Shown one piece after another: positions 8,048-14,967 of a stretch of 14,967 bases of DNA. The DNA lies in the NCBI GenBank assembly GCA_012510935.1, contig JAAZHB010000052.1, positions 1 to 14,967 on the forward strand, read 5' to 3'. The DNA is from Clostridiales bacterium (GTDB taxonomy: Bacteria > Bacillota_A > Clostridia > Peptostreptococcales > Anaerovoracaceae). The position numbers were made by a program, and so were the translations under genes. The first letter of the stretch is position 1. The number at the start of each line of letters is the position of its first letter. The notes below the pieces were generated by a model. That model did no database searches and was not told the origin of the DNA. It saw only the letters and a list, made by a program, of their open reading frames with translations.

Positions 8048-8950
8048 ATGGCAATGTATATTTTAAAGGGTCTATGTGTTGTAGGCTTAGTTCTAAATGT
8101 ATTCCTAGTAGTAAGACAGTGTAAGGCAAATCTTCAGACAGAAGAAGGTCAGGCACAGTGGGCTGCAGGTAAGAAGAAGATGGTTTATAACGGAATCGTA
8201 GGTCTAATTGCAAACTTTTTCGATACTCTTGGTATCGGATCATATGCTCCTACATCAGCTGCTTTCAAGTTTGGTAAGTCAGTAGACGACATCAATATAC
8301 CTGGAACACTAAATGTTGGAGATACATTCCCAGTACTTGTAGAGGCATTCTTGTTCTTCGGTTTCGTAGACATTGACATCATAACTCTAGTTCTTATGAT
8401 TGCTGCAGCTGTTGCTGGATCAATCGCTGGAGCTAGCTTTGTAACAAAGCTAAATGTTGAGGGCGTTAGACTTGCAATGGGATTCGGTCTTGCTATTCTT
8501 GGTGCAGTTATGCTTGTTAAGCAGCTAGGTATTGGACCTTTCGGTCTAGTAGGAACTGCTCTTAAGCTAACAGGTGTTAAGCTAATCGTTGGTGTTGTAA
8601 TTAACTTCGTACTTGGTGCTCTAATGTGCGTAGGTGTAGGCCTATATGCTCCTTGCATGGCTCTTGTAGCTGTACTTGGAATGAACGTAGGAGCTGCATT
8701 CCCTATCATGATGGGTTCATGCGCATTCCTAATGGCATTTGGTAATGGACCTAAGTTTGTTAAGGAAAACCGTTTTGACATGGTTGCTACACTATGCCAG
8801 ATGTTCTGTGGAGCAGTTGGTGTACTTATCGCTTACTTCCTAGTTAAGTCACTTCCACTAAATATTCTTACATGGCTAGTAATCTGCGTAGTATTTGCAA
8901 CATCAATCATGTTCTTCGCTGACTACTTCAAGGGTAAGAAGAACGCATAA
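8048..8950 (+). CDS. TSUP (TauE/SafE) family membrane permease
   Basis: This 300-residue, very hydrophobic protein has about 8 predicted membrane segments. The first is near residues 4-24, and the others include IITLVLMIAAAVAGSIAGAS near 116-135 and VLGALMCVGVGLYAPCMALV near 190-210. The internal repeat typical of TSUP transporters is visible in two related halves: GIVGLIANFFDTLGIGSYAP near 50-69 and VVINFVLGALMCVGVGLYAP near 185-204. Members export sulfite, sulfoacetate or other small sulfur or carboxylate anions, but the substrate cannot be assigned here. The ATG is preceded by GGAGGT at good spacing. It is a single-gene unit with its own promoter and terminator. A role linked to the nearby amino-acid reductase genes is possible by position only. 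Confidence 0.87.
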   Translation: MAMYILKGLCVVGLVLNVFLVVRQCKANLQTEEGQAQWAAGKKKMVYNGIVGLIANFFDTLGIGSYAPTSAAFKFGKSVDDINIPGTLNVGDTFPVLVEAFLFFGFVDIDIITLVLMIAAAVAGSIAGASFVTKLNVEGVRLAMGFGLAILGAVMLVKQLGIGPFGLVGTALKLTGVKLIVGVVINFVLGALMCVGVGLYAPCMALVAVLGMNVGAAFPIMMGSCAFLMAFGNGPKFVKENRFDMVATLCQMFCGAVGVLIAYFLVKSLPLNILTWLVICVVFATSIMFFADYFKGKKNA

Positions 8951-8982
8951 GCTTATTTGAAAGTTCATAAATAAGATAAAGT

Positions 8983-9009
8983 AAAGGACCAGATAATCTG
9001 GTCCTTTTT
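8983..9009 (+). terminator. Intrinsic terminator of the TSUP permease gene
   Basis: An 11-bp perfect stem AAAGGACCAGA (8983-8993) / TCTGGTCCTTT (8997-9007) closes a 3-base loop and runs into T5 (9005-9009). It lies 33 bp after the stop codon. A weaker inverted repeat CTTATTT/AAATAAG (8952-8958, 8969-8975) precedes it. Confidence 0.9.
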
Positions 9010-9092
9010 CTTGCTTAAATATTTAATTTCACAGGCTTACATCATTCTCTTTATAATAATTGTATGCTTACATTTATAATCCTATTTTCAGG

Positions 9093-9695
9093 CTATCCTT
9101 CAAAGGTCTTTTTAATAATGCTATCAGTAATAGGATGTATTCTATCTATATCAACACCATCCCATCCCTCTTCAAATCTTCTCCTCATCTCATCAGCTGA
9201 CTCAGTGTCCATACAATTAAACATAGTTCCGGATACCGCCTTGAGTGCAGTTGAAGCTGTAAGGCTAACTTTGTTAGGATCATATTTACCAGGCAGGAAG
9301 TGGAATTCAACATTATCTGAAATACCATTCTGATATCTTAGATATTCAACATATTCTTCTGACTCTGGGGCTATACCTACTCCAAAAACTATAACATTTT
9401 TGCTATCTAGGTTAAAATTTGCCGCATTCTGTCTTAACATATTTAATTTATTAATTTCACCCGTTCTAATCCATCCGCCAAAAATTACATTTCTATACAT
9501 CGAGACATATGCTAAATGCTTTCTTGAATATGGAACAATATCACAATTGAGTTCTTCCGAAATCCATTCTGCATATTGCATTGTAGTCCCATTCCCTGTG
9601 CAATATACAACAATCGCATCGAGAGGATTGTTCTTACCTTCGGAATTATTTTGCTTTGCCCTTCTTCGCGCAGCATCTCTATTTTGATTCTTCAT
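9093..9695 (-). CDS. Flavodoxin-domain protein, copy B
   Basis: The predicted product is 200 residues and homologous to the protein at 3358-3936. Shared landmarks are YAEWI near residue 42, GGWIR near 73, FGVGIA-ES near 103 and G-[RK]-YDPNK near 135. Its phosphate loop reads CTGNGTT near 32-38, a standard flavodoxin-type FMN loop. It differs from copy A by an N-terminal extension of about 25 residues that is rich in basic and polar residues (MKNQNRDAARRRAKQNNSEG) and by a different C-terminal third. AAAGGAG about 10 bases upstream supports this start despite the odd extension. It lies 67 bp downstream of the iron alcohol dehydrogenase on the same strand and may be co-transcribed with it. An electron-transfer role is likely; the partner is unknown. 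Confidence 0.75.
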   Translation of the reverse strand: MKNQNRDAARRRAKQNNSEGKNNPLDAIVVYCTGNGTTMQYAEWISEELNCDIVPYSRKHLAYVSMYRNVIFGGWIRTGEINKLNMLRQNAANFNLDSKNVIVFGVGIAPESEEYVEYLRYQNGISDNVEFHFLPGKYDPNKVSLTASTALKAVSGTMFNCMDTESADEMRRRFEEGWDGVDIDRIHPITDSIIKKTFEG

Positions 9696-9762
9696 ATGTG
9701 CTAAGCTCCTTTAATATATTATTTTCGTATTTTCGATTTAAAATGATATATTATCCTTTTAC

Positions 9763-10938
9763 CTATTTTAGTCCAGCTGCATCTAGATAAATATTGTATA
9801 TATCTTCTGTTGTAAGAACTTTAAAAGACCCTACAGTTCTTGTATCCTGGAAGGTTACCCCTTTAGCCGCAAATCTACAAGATTCCTCATCGAAGTTTAG
9901 TCCAAGCTCATTTAGATTTGTTGGCATGTCGATTGACTTAAAGAAGTTCTCCATAAGTTCAATACACTTATAAGGATCTTTCTCACCAAATAACGAAATG
10001 CCTAGCTTAACGAACTTCTCTTCATCCTCTGAAATTACCCATCTTGCCCACGAACCCCAAATTGCCGCAAGGCCAGCTCCATGAGTAACATCATGTTCTG
10101 CTGAAAGCTCGTGCTCAATCTGGTGACAAGCCCAATCTCCTCTATTTTCGTTTCCTGCGTTAGTTAATCCATTATGTGATAAAGAACCTGCCCACATCAA
10201 ATTCGCCCTTGCATCATAGTTATTTGGCTCTTTTAACGCTATTGGAGCATACTTCATTACAGTTTTGAGAATTGTAAAAGATAATTCATCAGTTAAGTCT
10301 AATGTATATCCCTTATGGAAATATCTTTCAAGCGTGTGCATCATAATATCAACGCTTCCGCTTGCAGTTTGGTACTTGGAAACCGTATATGTTAGTTCAG
10401 GATTAAGCAAAGAGAACTTCAACCTTCCAAAAGGAGAATTGCAGCCTCTTTTAAGAACTATATCGCCCTCATCATTATTAATAACAGATGAATCACTCAT
10501 CTCTGAACCTGTTGCTGACAAAGTTAAGACACATCCAACAGGTAGAGTTCCATCGGGAGTCCTCTTCCCACAATAAAAGTCCCATACATCACCATCATTA
10601 AATGCTCCATAGCCTATGGCCTTAGCACTGTCTAAGACAGAGCCTCCTCCTACCGCTATAATAGAATCTATATTTTTAGCCTTAATAATATCAATGCCTT
10701 CTCTGACAAGCGACAATCTTGGATTAGGCTTAACGCCCCCTAGCATAAAGAACTCAATTTGTTCTGTTTCAAGCGAATTAGTAACTCTGTCCATTAATCC
10801 ACTCTCTATTGCAGACCCTCCACCATAATGAATCAATACTTTTCTTGCACCGATTTCTTTCAAAATCTTGCCTGCACTATTTTCTGCACCTTTGCCAAAT
10901 ATTACTCTAGTAGGTGTGTAATACTCAATCGTTGACAT
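9763..10938 (-). CDS. Iron-containing (group III) alcohol dehydrogenase, butanol dehydrogenase-like
   Basis: This 391-residue cytoplasmic NAD(P)H-dependent oxidoreductase is close to the BdhA/YugJ/YqhD type, which reduces aldehydes to alcohols to regenerate NAD(P)+. The N-terminal Rossmann-like half has FGKGAENSAG near 14-23 and AVGGGSVLDSAKAIG near 95-109 (dinucleotide binding). The C-terminal helical half carries the expected metal ligands: Asp197 and His201 in SVDIMMHTLER, His272 in ACHQIEHELS and His286 in DVTHGAGLA; His276 matches the fourth conserved His. The ATG at 10938 has AGGAGG 6 bases upstream; the ATG 15 bases earlier would place that SD inside the gene. It has no gene upstream on its strand before the prd terminator, so its promoter should lie in 10939-11108. 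That stretch holds a 6-bp inverted repeat TCTATT/AATAGA (11036-11051) but no convincing promoter. Ends with TAG. Confidence 0.93.
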   Translation of the reverse strand: MSTIEYYTPTRVIFGKGAENSAGKILKEIGARKVLIHYGGGSAIESGLMDRVTNSLETEQIEFFMLGGVKPNPRLSLVREGIDIIKAKNIDSIIAVGGGSVLDSAKAIGYGAFNDGDVWDFYCGKRTPDGTLPVGCVLTLSATGSEMSDSSVINNDEGDIVLKRGCNSPFGRLKFSLLNPELTYTVSKYQTASGSVDIMMHTLERYFHKGYTLDLTDELSFTILKTVMKYAPIALKEPNNYDARANLMWAGSLSHNGLTNAGNENRGDWACHQIEHELSAEHDVTHGAGLAAIWGSWARWVISEDEEKFVKLGISLFGEKDPYKCIELMENFFKSIDMPTNLNELGLNFDEESCRFAAKGVTFQDTRTVGSFKVLTTEDIYNIYLDAAGLK

Positions 10939-11108
10939 TTCAGCCCTCCTCATTAAATTTTCTAATTATTATTAAATCATATTCAGAGCGTAAAATCATC
11001 TTTTTTCGCCTAATAGATACTCTTGATTCTCTGGTTCTATTTATGAATAGAGTTAACGACGGAATCTTAATTCTATTGCTTACATCATTAAGCCAGAAAC
11101 AATCCTAG

Positions 11109-11144
11109 AAAAACAAATGACTCCCCAATAAAGGGAAGTCATTT
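11109..11144 (-). terminator. Intrinsic terminator of the prd gene cluster
   Basis: On the minus strand AAATGACT (11144-11137) pairs with AGTCATTT (11122-11115), extended by a wobble and three G-C pairs around a 6-base loop, and T5 (11113-11109) follows. It lies just downstream of the prdE stop codon and separates the prd genes from the alcohol dehydrogenase. Confidence 0.85.
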
Positions 11145-11172
11145 CTCTATTGTTATTAATTAGTCTCTCAAA

Positions 11173-11652
11173 CTATCTCAAAGACAGTTCTTTCTTCATC
11201 ATAGCAATTTTAAGTCTTTTAAGAGCTTCTCTAACATCATCTTCTGTCATATTATTTTCGCCCACAATGTTAGATTCAATTCCTTCAGGATTCTTGTTAA
11301 TATCAACTACATTATTTAGGTATTCACTTTGTACTACAAAAGTACCTGCTGTACCGCTGAAATTCAGCCCTGCCTGAGGAATTCCTCTCTCTCCAAGCTC
11401 TTGAACACAATTTACATAGTCAACATCAAAGTTTCCCCAACCATCAGACTCAAGGATTACCCCATCGGCTCTTGAACACTCGGCAATTACTGCTGCTCTT
11501 GTTGAAACTCTAATCTTATCCTTGTTATCTCCAGGTGATCCAAATACTAAGACTCCCATTAGATCAATTCCTGTATCATTACCAAGGATGTCTACCAGTG
11601 GATCTCTAAAATGATGCAAACTGGTTTCTTTTGTTGATGGACCTACACCCAT
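11173..11652 (-). CDS. prdE: PrdE: separate counterpart of the C-terminal (pyruvoyl) half of PrdA
   Basis: The 159-residue protein aligns over its length with the C-terminal part of PrdA: MGVGPSTKE-SLHHFRDPL matches CIGPASKE-MSRHYWREPL, and later GVLVFGSPG, ESDGWGNFDVDYV and GIP-AGLNFSGTAGTFVV have clear PrdA equivalents. It begins exactly where PrdA is cleaved, with Gly at the position of the pyruvoyl-forming Cys, so it should not form a pyruvoyl group. AAGGAGGT is 7 bases from the ATG and overlaps the prdD stop codon region, which implies translational coupling. prdE is known from proline reductase loci of Clostridia, but its role is unclear; partnering with PrdD is the natural inference. 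Ends with TAG 28 bp ahead of the terminator stem. Confidence 0.83.
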   Translation of the reverse strand: MGVGPSTKETSLHHFRDPLVDILGNDTGIDLMGVLVFGSPGDNKDKIRVSTRAAVIAECSRADGVILESDGWGNFDVDYVNCVQELGERGIPQAGLNFSGTAGTFVVQSEYLNNVVDINKNPEGIESNIVGENNMTEDDVREALKRLKIAMMKKELSLR

Positions 11653-11664
11653 ATCTATACCTCC

Positions 11665-12432
11665 TTAGTTCATTGAACGGATTACGCCATCTCTGTACTC
11701 ATTTGGAGTAAACATTATTGGCATACATCCAGCATCAATGGTTGATATACCACCTTCAACACCCGATGGTTCATCTCCGAACATCCAAGTATCTAGCATA
11801 GCACCATGTCCAGCAACCTGTCTAAGCACCATTACTTTCTTCTGGCCACGTCTTACTACATCATGATACTCATGCTTTTCAGTAGCTTTATTTCCATTGA
11901 ACTTCTTCATAATATCCCTGTAAGATTGGATAAAGTCATCAGCGGCTGAGTGAACCTGAATCGTTCCCTGTCTCTCCTGACCCATCTTTTCCTTAAGAAT
12001 AATATCGAAAGAAATAATATAATCATCATCTGAAGGTGTTCCTGCTCTATTCAGGTAAAGCATATCCTTTAGGTTTCCCTCTGATGAGCCGAATTCGTGA
12101 CATTGCTCGCCATTTACATCCACTGCTGTAATCATTACATAGGCTCCAGTCAGTGTATGAGTAATTCCCTCACCGCATTTGCCAAGAACTTTAGTGGAAA
12201 TAGGAACAATATCTACAATTGTATTTGTAAACCTATCATGGTCTCTTGGCTTTATAATTTGAATATCAATGCTCTCAATAGCATCATATTTATCAACGAG
12301 GTCTGGCAGCATCTCCTTTGATACTGTGAACTTTCCGTCCATAGTAACAGCATTATGATCGCCTAATTCCACCTCATTCATATGGAAAGCTTTAATCACA
12401 AGTCTTCTAAGATCAATTTCCTGTACACTCAT
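11665..12432 (-). CDS. prdD: PrdD: separate counterpart of the N-terminal half of PrdA
   Basis: The 255-residue protein is homologous to the large N-terminal part of the PrdA proprotein. Shared blocks are EFGSSEGNLKDMLYLNRAGT (PrdA EFGSSEG-VDENMMWGRAG), IQVHSAADDFIQ (PrdA IAAHSAVDFVTQ), RRGQKKVMVLRQVAGHGAM (PrdA RRPGKKKVVIVKEIMGQGAM) and a C-terminal EYRDGVIRSMN (PrdA EVLDGCIHALT). The protein stops at the residue that aligns with the one just before the PrdA cleavage Cys. PrdA in this window has a longer N-terminus. GAGAGGT precedes the ATG at good spacing. A terminator lies between prdB and this gene, so prdD-prdE are probably made at a lower level than prdA-prdB or from a separate promoter. 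Catalytic activity is not established. Confidence 0.83.
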   Translation of the reverse strand: MSVQEIDLRRLVIKAFHMNEVELGDHNAVTMDGKFTVSKEMLPDLVDKYDAIESIDIQIIKPRDHDRFTNTIVDIVPISTKVLGKCGEGITHTLTGAYVMITAVDVNGEQCHEFGSSEGNLKDMLYLNRAGTPSDDDYIISFDIILKEKMGQERQGTIQVHSAADDFIQSYRDIMKKFNGNKATEKHEYHDVVRRGQKKVMVLRQVAGHGAMLDTWMFGDEPSGVEGGISTIDAGCMPIMFTPNEYRDGVIRSMN

Positions 12433-12478
12433 TGGTTGTACCTCTCATTTTTATTATCACAAAAAATTAATTTTTTAG

Positions 12479-12505
12479 AAAAAGGGGCAGAACTTAATCT
12501 GCCCC
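12479..12505 (-). terminator. Intrinsic terminator between prdB and prdD
   Basis: On the minus strand GGGGCAGA (12505-12498) and TCTGCCCC (12491-12484) form a perfect 8-bp GC-rich stem with a 6-base loop, followed by T5 (12483-12479). It lies about 40 bp after the prdB stop codon and 50 bp before the prdD start, inside an otherwise co-directional cluster. Confidence 0.88.
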
Positions 12506-12542
12506 CATCTTCGTTTCCGATGTCCTATTCAGTTCAATCAGA

Positions 12543-13268
12543 TTAGATCTGAGCGTGGTACTCGTATGGTAGTGGCTCGATCTTTCCTGGTGTCTGACAA
12601 TCAACAATAAACTGAAGCGCATCTGTTACGATGCCTGTCTGCATTGCTATGTTATGTGGCTCACCAGCATTAGCTCCCATTGGTACAATAGGTGCTACAG
12701 CTCTAGGTGTTCCAGCCTGTCTTACTACAGGTGGAAGAGCTGCGATAAGAACTGTAGGAATACCTACAGACTCGATTGCTCTCTGCACGATTGTTGCAGA
12801 GCGGTGGCAAGTTCCTCATCCAGCTGTTACAATAACAGCATCTACGCCCTCTTCTTTTAGCATCTCTGCTACTTCAGGACCTGTCTGGTTTGTGAACTTC
12901 TCAATGTTTCCGCCACCACCCATGAAACCAGCATGGAATGGAGCTACTCCACCGATAACGCCATCAGCAGCAAGTTCTTTAACTCTATCGATAGGGAACA
13001 TGCAGTTGATGTCTCTGTTAGCATCTGAATTGTCATATCCACCGTGAGATACCATTAGATCTTCTACTGGTGTATCTCCAGGAATCTTTCTCCATGTAAA
13101 GTCTCCTGCTAGGTTAAATCTTTCCTGTGACTTCAGGTGAACACCTGCAGCTGTAGCTAGAGCTACTACCCACTCATTCATAGGCTTCTTTACTTCTGCC
13201 CATACCATAGGTGGTGTAACAGGAACGAAGATTTCAGATTGTAATCCCTTTACAACTGTTAAACTCAT
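12543..13268 (-). CDS. prdB: D-proline reductase selenoprotein subunit PrdB (TGA decoded as selenocysteine)
   Basis: PrdB is the selenocysteine subunit of D-proline reductase, which opens the ring of D-proline to 5-aminovalerate in Stickland fermentation together with the pyruvoyl subunit from PrdA. The gene has 242 codons including the stop; codon 151 is an in-frame TGA at 12818-12816 within VTAG-U-GTCHRSATIVQRA, the recognised U-x-x-C redox motif of this family. The two flanking parts are in the same frame and both match PrdB: before it SEIFVPVTPPMVWAEV, HGGYDNSDANRDIN and PFHAGFMGGGGN; after it PTVLIAALPPVVRQAGTPRA. Total length is normal for PrdB. GAGGAGG precedes the ATG and overlaps the end of the upstream small gene, only 4 bases away. 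A hairpin just after the TGA (12781-12801) fits a bacterial SECIS element. The selenocysteine machinery (selA, selB, selC, selD) is not in this window. Confidence 0.96.
12781..12818 (-). promoter_or_regulatory. Selenocysteine codon and bacterial SECIS hairpin in prdB
   Basis: The TGA (12818-12816) is followed after 14 nt by a perfect 7-bp stem CTCTGCA (12801-12795) / TGCAGAG (12787-12781) with a 7-base loop ACAATCG. Distance and size fit bacterial SECIS elements, which recruit SelB immediately downstream of the UGA. Loop sequences vary between species. Confidence 0.8.
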
Positions 13269-13272
13269 TGTA

Positions 13273-13584
13273 TTAATCCTCCTCGTTGTTGTATTTACGT
13301 GAAATTTCTTCAGCACGTCTATTTCTTGTTTCAATATTACTGAGGTACTTTTCGTTGATTTCAGGGCCTTTCTGCTCAATGAAACTCATTGACCAACCAA
13401 CCGTCTGACCAACTTCGAAAGGTCCATCTGCTATGAACATTCTTGATGGAAGCTTCATAAAACCAAGCCTTCCCATGACATCAATGCCTAGAGCTCCATC
13501 ATGGACTTCAACAACAATGCCTTCATAGTAATTAACCTTATCTACATACTTCAGTCCGCTTTTAGCTTTAATTTCTTCTAACAT
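13273..13584 (-). CDS. Small conserved-type protein between prdA and prdB
   Basis: A 103-residue protein beginning MLEEIKAKSGLKYVDKVNYY, with a central segment rich in beta-type residues (EGIVVEVHDGALGIDVMGRL, SRMFIADGPFEVGQTVGW) and a highly charged C-terminal tail (RNRRAEEISRKYNNEED). An equivalent small gene sits between prdA and prdB in proline reductase operons of several Clostridia; its function is not known to me. It starts 4 bp after the prdA stop codon and ends 4 bp before the prdB start, so all three are almost certainly one translationally coupled operon. A longer reading from the ATG at 13617 would overlap the end of prdA and add an unconvincing basic stretch; no strong SD distinguishes the two, but the overlap argues for 13584. 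An accessory role in assembly, processing or electron delivery is an inference. Confidence 0.75.
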   Translation of the reverse strand: MLEEIKAKSGLKYVDKVNYYEGIVVEVHDGALGIDVMGRLGFMKLPSRMFIADGPFEVGQTVGWSMSFIEQKGPEINEKYLSNIETRNRRAEEISRKYNNEED

Positions 13585-13588
13585 GATA

Positions 13589-14967
13589 TTAGTCGTACTT
13601 CTTCTTTCTCTTCTCACTCATTGGTAGTGACTGCTCGTTCTCAACAAGATCAATCTTAGCGCCTGCAGCCTTCTCGATAAGCTCAATGTTGTTATTCTTA
13701 ACGTTTACATTGTACTTTCTTTCAGCTGTCTTGATTGCCTCGCCAGCCATCTTAGCCTTAAGCATTGAAAGACCTCTAATAGCATCTTCTTTGCATAGGC
13801 AGTTGCACTCAAGAACTTCGTTCTCAATTCCTGAATTTGACTTGTTCAAGTCAACCATTGCATCGCAGTACTTGTTACCAACTACTAGAGCTCCCTGTAC
13901 AGCGCAGAATGAGAATCCAACAACTGGAATGCCTCTCTTACCAATGTTTTCAATGTGTGTTACAAAGTCAACGTGGTTATTTCCGAATCCCTCTGTTGTT
14001 ACAAATGCTCCGTCAGCGTCAAGCATCTCAACGATCTGTCCAAGTCTTCTTGATACATAGAACTTATCAGCGTTAGCCTGAGGTGAACCTACGAATACTA
14101 CTCCGCAAAGGTCAACTTCTGGATCGTGAATTGTCTCAAGAATCAGTGGCTCTCTCCAATAGTGTCTTGACATTTCCTTTGAAGCAGGTCCGATGCATGT
14201 TAGAGCATGGATGCATCCATCAAGAACTTCTAGTGGGTTAGCAGCAACTGGAACGTTACCAAGGTCAACGTTAGGTCTAGCGCCAAGTACACCAACTGGT
14301 TCTACTGGGAATAGGAAGTTATCGTGCATAGCACCCTGTCCCATGATTTCCTTAACGATTACTACCTTCTTCTTACCAGGTCTTCTAACCTGTCTAAGAA
14401 CTTGCTCCTCGTCAGCCTTGTCTGCTAGATCCTTCTTCATTGCAACTCTGATTTCCTGAGTTACGAAGTCAACAGCACTGTGTGCAGCGATAGGACCAGG
14501 TCTTTCCATGTTCTTACCATTCTTAATTGTAACCTGGTAAGTAAGCATGATCTCACCCTTATCTACAGCGCCTGCACGGCCCCACATCATGTTCTCATCA
14601 ACATAACCTTCTGATGAACCGAACTCACCAATCTGTACGCCTTCTTCAGTTGTACCTGTAACTACTGTTACAACACCATCAAGAACTCTTGTAGCTCCCT
14701 CGCCAAGACCATTGTCGCCTTCCTTAGTAGCGATTGGCTGAACGTCCATGATAGCCTCTGAGTACTGGTGGTAATCATTTGGCTCGATTGTTCTGATTGT
14801 AAGATCTATAACAAGATCCTGTGACTCGATAGCCTCAGCCTCGATGCCATCTCTGATGTAAAGAACGCTACCCTCAAACTTTGTCTCAGGTCCTCTCTTT
14901 ACCTCTGTAATCTTGTAGTGCTTTCTTGTAATCTCTCTAACAACCTTCTCCTCCTCAGCTACTGCTG
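13589..14967 (-). CDS. prdA: D-proline reductase proprotein PrdA (5' end beyond window)
   Basis: PrdA is made as a proprotein that cleaves itself into a ~45 kDa part and a ~23 kDa part whose new N-terminal Cys becomes a pyruvoyl group, the site that binds D-proline. The 458 visible residues run open to the right edge (AVAEEEKVVREITRKHYK..., continuous with MDVQPIATKEGDNGLG). About 170 residues appear to be missing, judged against the usual length of about 630. Recognisable blocks include EFGSSEGYVDENMMWGRAG, RRPGKKKVVIVKEIMGQGAM and HALT-C-IGPASKEMSRHYW. The Cys codon at 14197-14195 leaves 202 residues after cleavage, matching the ~23 kDa subunit, so I take it as the pyruvoyl precursor. The later GFSFCAVQGALVVGN is conserved but leaves only ~105 residues. 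It is the first visible gene of a prdA-small gene-prdB operon. The promoter and any prdR/prdC genes lie off the right edge. Confidence 0.95.
   Translation of the reverse strand, partial: AVAEEEKVVREITRKHYKITEVKRGPETKFEGSVLYIRDGIEAEAIESQDLVIDLTIRTIEPNDYHQYSEAIMDVQPIATKEGDNGLGEGATRVLDGVVTVVTGTTEEGVQIGEFGSSEGYVDENMMWGRAGAVDKGEIMLTYQVTIKNGKNMERPGPIAAHSAVDFVTQEIRVAMKKDLADKADEEQVLRQVRRPGKKKVVIVKEIMGQGAMHDNFLFPVEPVGVLGARPNVDLGNVPVAANPLEVLDGCIHALTCIGPASKEMSRHYWREPLILETIHDPEVDLCGVVFVGSPQANADKFYVSRRLGQIVEMLDADGAFVTTEGFGNNHVDFVTHIENIGKRGIPVVGFSFCAVQGALVVGNKYCDAMVDLNKSNSGIENEVLECNCLCKEDAIRGLSMLKAKMAGEAIKTAERKYNVNVKNNNIELIEKAAGAKIDLVENEQSLPMSEKRKKKYD

Noticed and set aside
8185..8781. 198-codon open frame antisense to the TSUP permease
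   Set aside because: Composition is that of a shadow frame, with no RBS or recognisable motif, and the plus-strand gene is strongly supported.
9035..11089. 12-bp GCTTACATCATT shared between 9035-9046 and 11078-11089
   Set aside because: Several 12-mer coincidences are expected by chance in an AT-rich window of this size, and no structure surrounds it.
10939..11108. Promoter for the alcohol dehydrogenase (TTTACG-N17-TAATAA)
   Set aside because: The boxes match consensus too poorly to list as a feature, although a promoter is expected somewhere in this gap.
12461..12476. 16-bp palindrome made of A and T only, before prdD
   Set aside because: Low complexity in an AT-rich gap; it may contribute to promoter flexibility but gives no specific signal.
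12543..13379. Two separate genes on either side of the prdB TGA
   Set aside because: Same frame, continuous PrdB homology, U-x-x-C motif and a SECIS-like hairpin show one selenoprotein gene.
1..14967. CRISPR arrays, insertion sequences, tRNA or rRNA genes
   Set aside because: No regularly spaced repeats, transposase-like frames, terminal inverted repeats or tRNA/rRNA signatures were seen.

Overview
The window reads as chromosomal DNA from an AT-rich, Gram-positive anaerobe of the class Clostridia that ferments amino acids. The evidence is strong AGGAGG-type ribosome binding sites, promoters close to TTGACA/TATAAT, U-tract terminators, a DnaE-type polymerase, and a D-proline reductase cluster with a selenocysteine (in-frame TGA) codon. 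Proline reductase is typical of Stickland fermenters such as Peptostreptococcaceae and relatives. I cannot name the species.

Layout, left to right. (1) 1-1710, minus strand: rpsB-tsf operon (ribosomal protein S2 and elongation factor Ts; tsf runs off the left edge), with a clear promoter and a structured leader of about 145 nt. (2) 1777-3296, plus strand: an AzgA-type purine permease with its own promoter and a tandem repeat just upstream, ending at a strong two-way terminator. (3) 3311-7666, minus strand: dnaE followed by a small flavodoxin-like protein. dnaE is broken by one in-frame amber codon at 5148-5150, with the rest of the protein intact in the same frame. (4) 7629-9009: a 418-bp divergent intergenic region, then a plus-strand TSUP (TauE/SafE-like) permease with a promoter, a 5'-UTR hairpin and a terminator. 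(5) 9093-10938, minus strand: an iron-containing alcohol dehydrogenase and a second flavodoxin-like protein related to the one after dnaE. (6) 11109-14967, minus strand: prdA (5' end off the right edge), a small conserved-looking protein, prdB (selenoprotein), an internal terminator, then prdD and prdE and a final terminator.

How they fit together: PrdA (a proprotein that cleaves itself to form a pyruvoyl group) and PrdB (selenocysteine) form D-proline reductase, which reduces D-proline to 5-aminovalerate and disposes of reducing equivalents. The alcohol dehydrogenase and the flavodoxins next door would also handle electrons, but that link is only positional. The most striking points are the amber codon inside dnaE and the exact match of the PrdD/PrdE gene break to the PrdA self-cleavage site. 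In the latter, two separate genes correspond to the two processed halves of PrdA, with the pyruvoyl-forming Cys absent.
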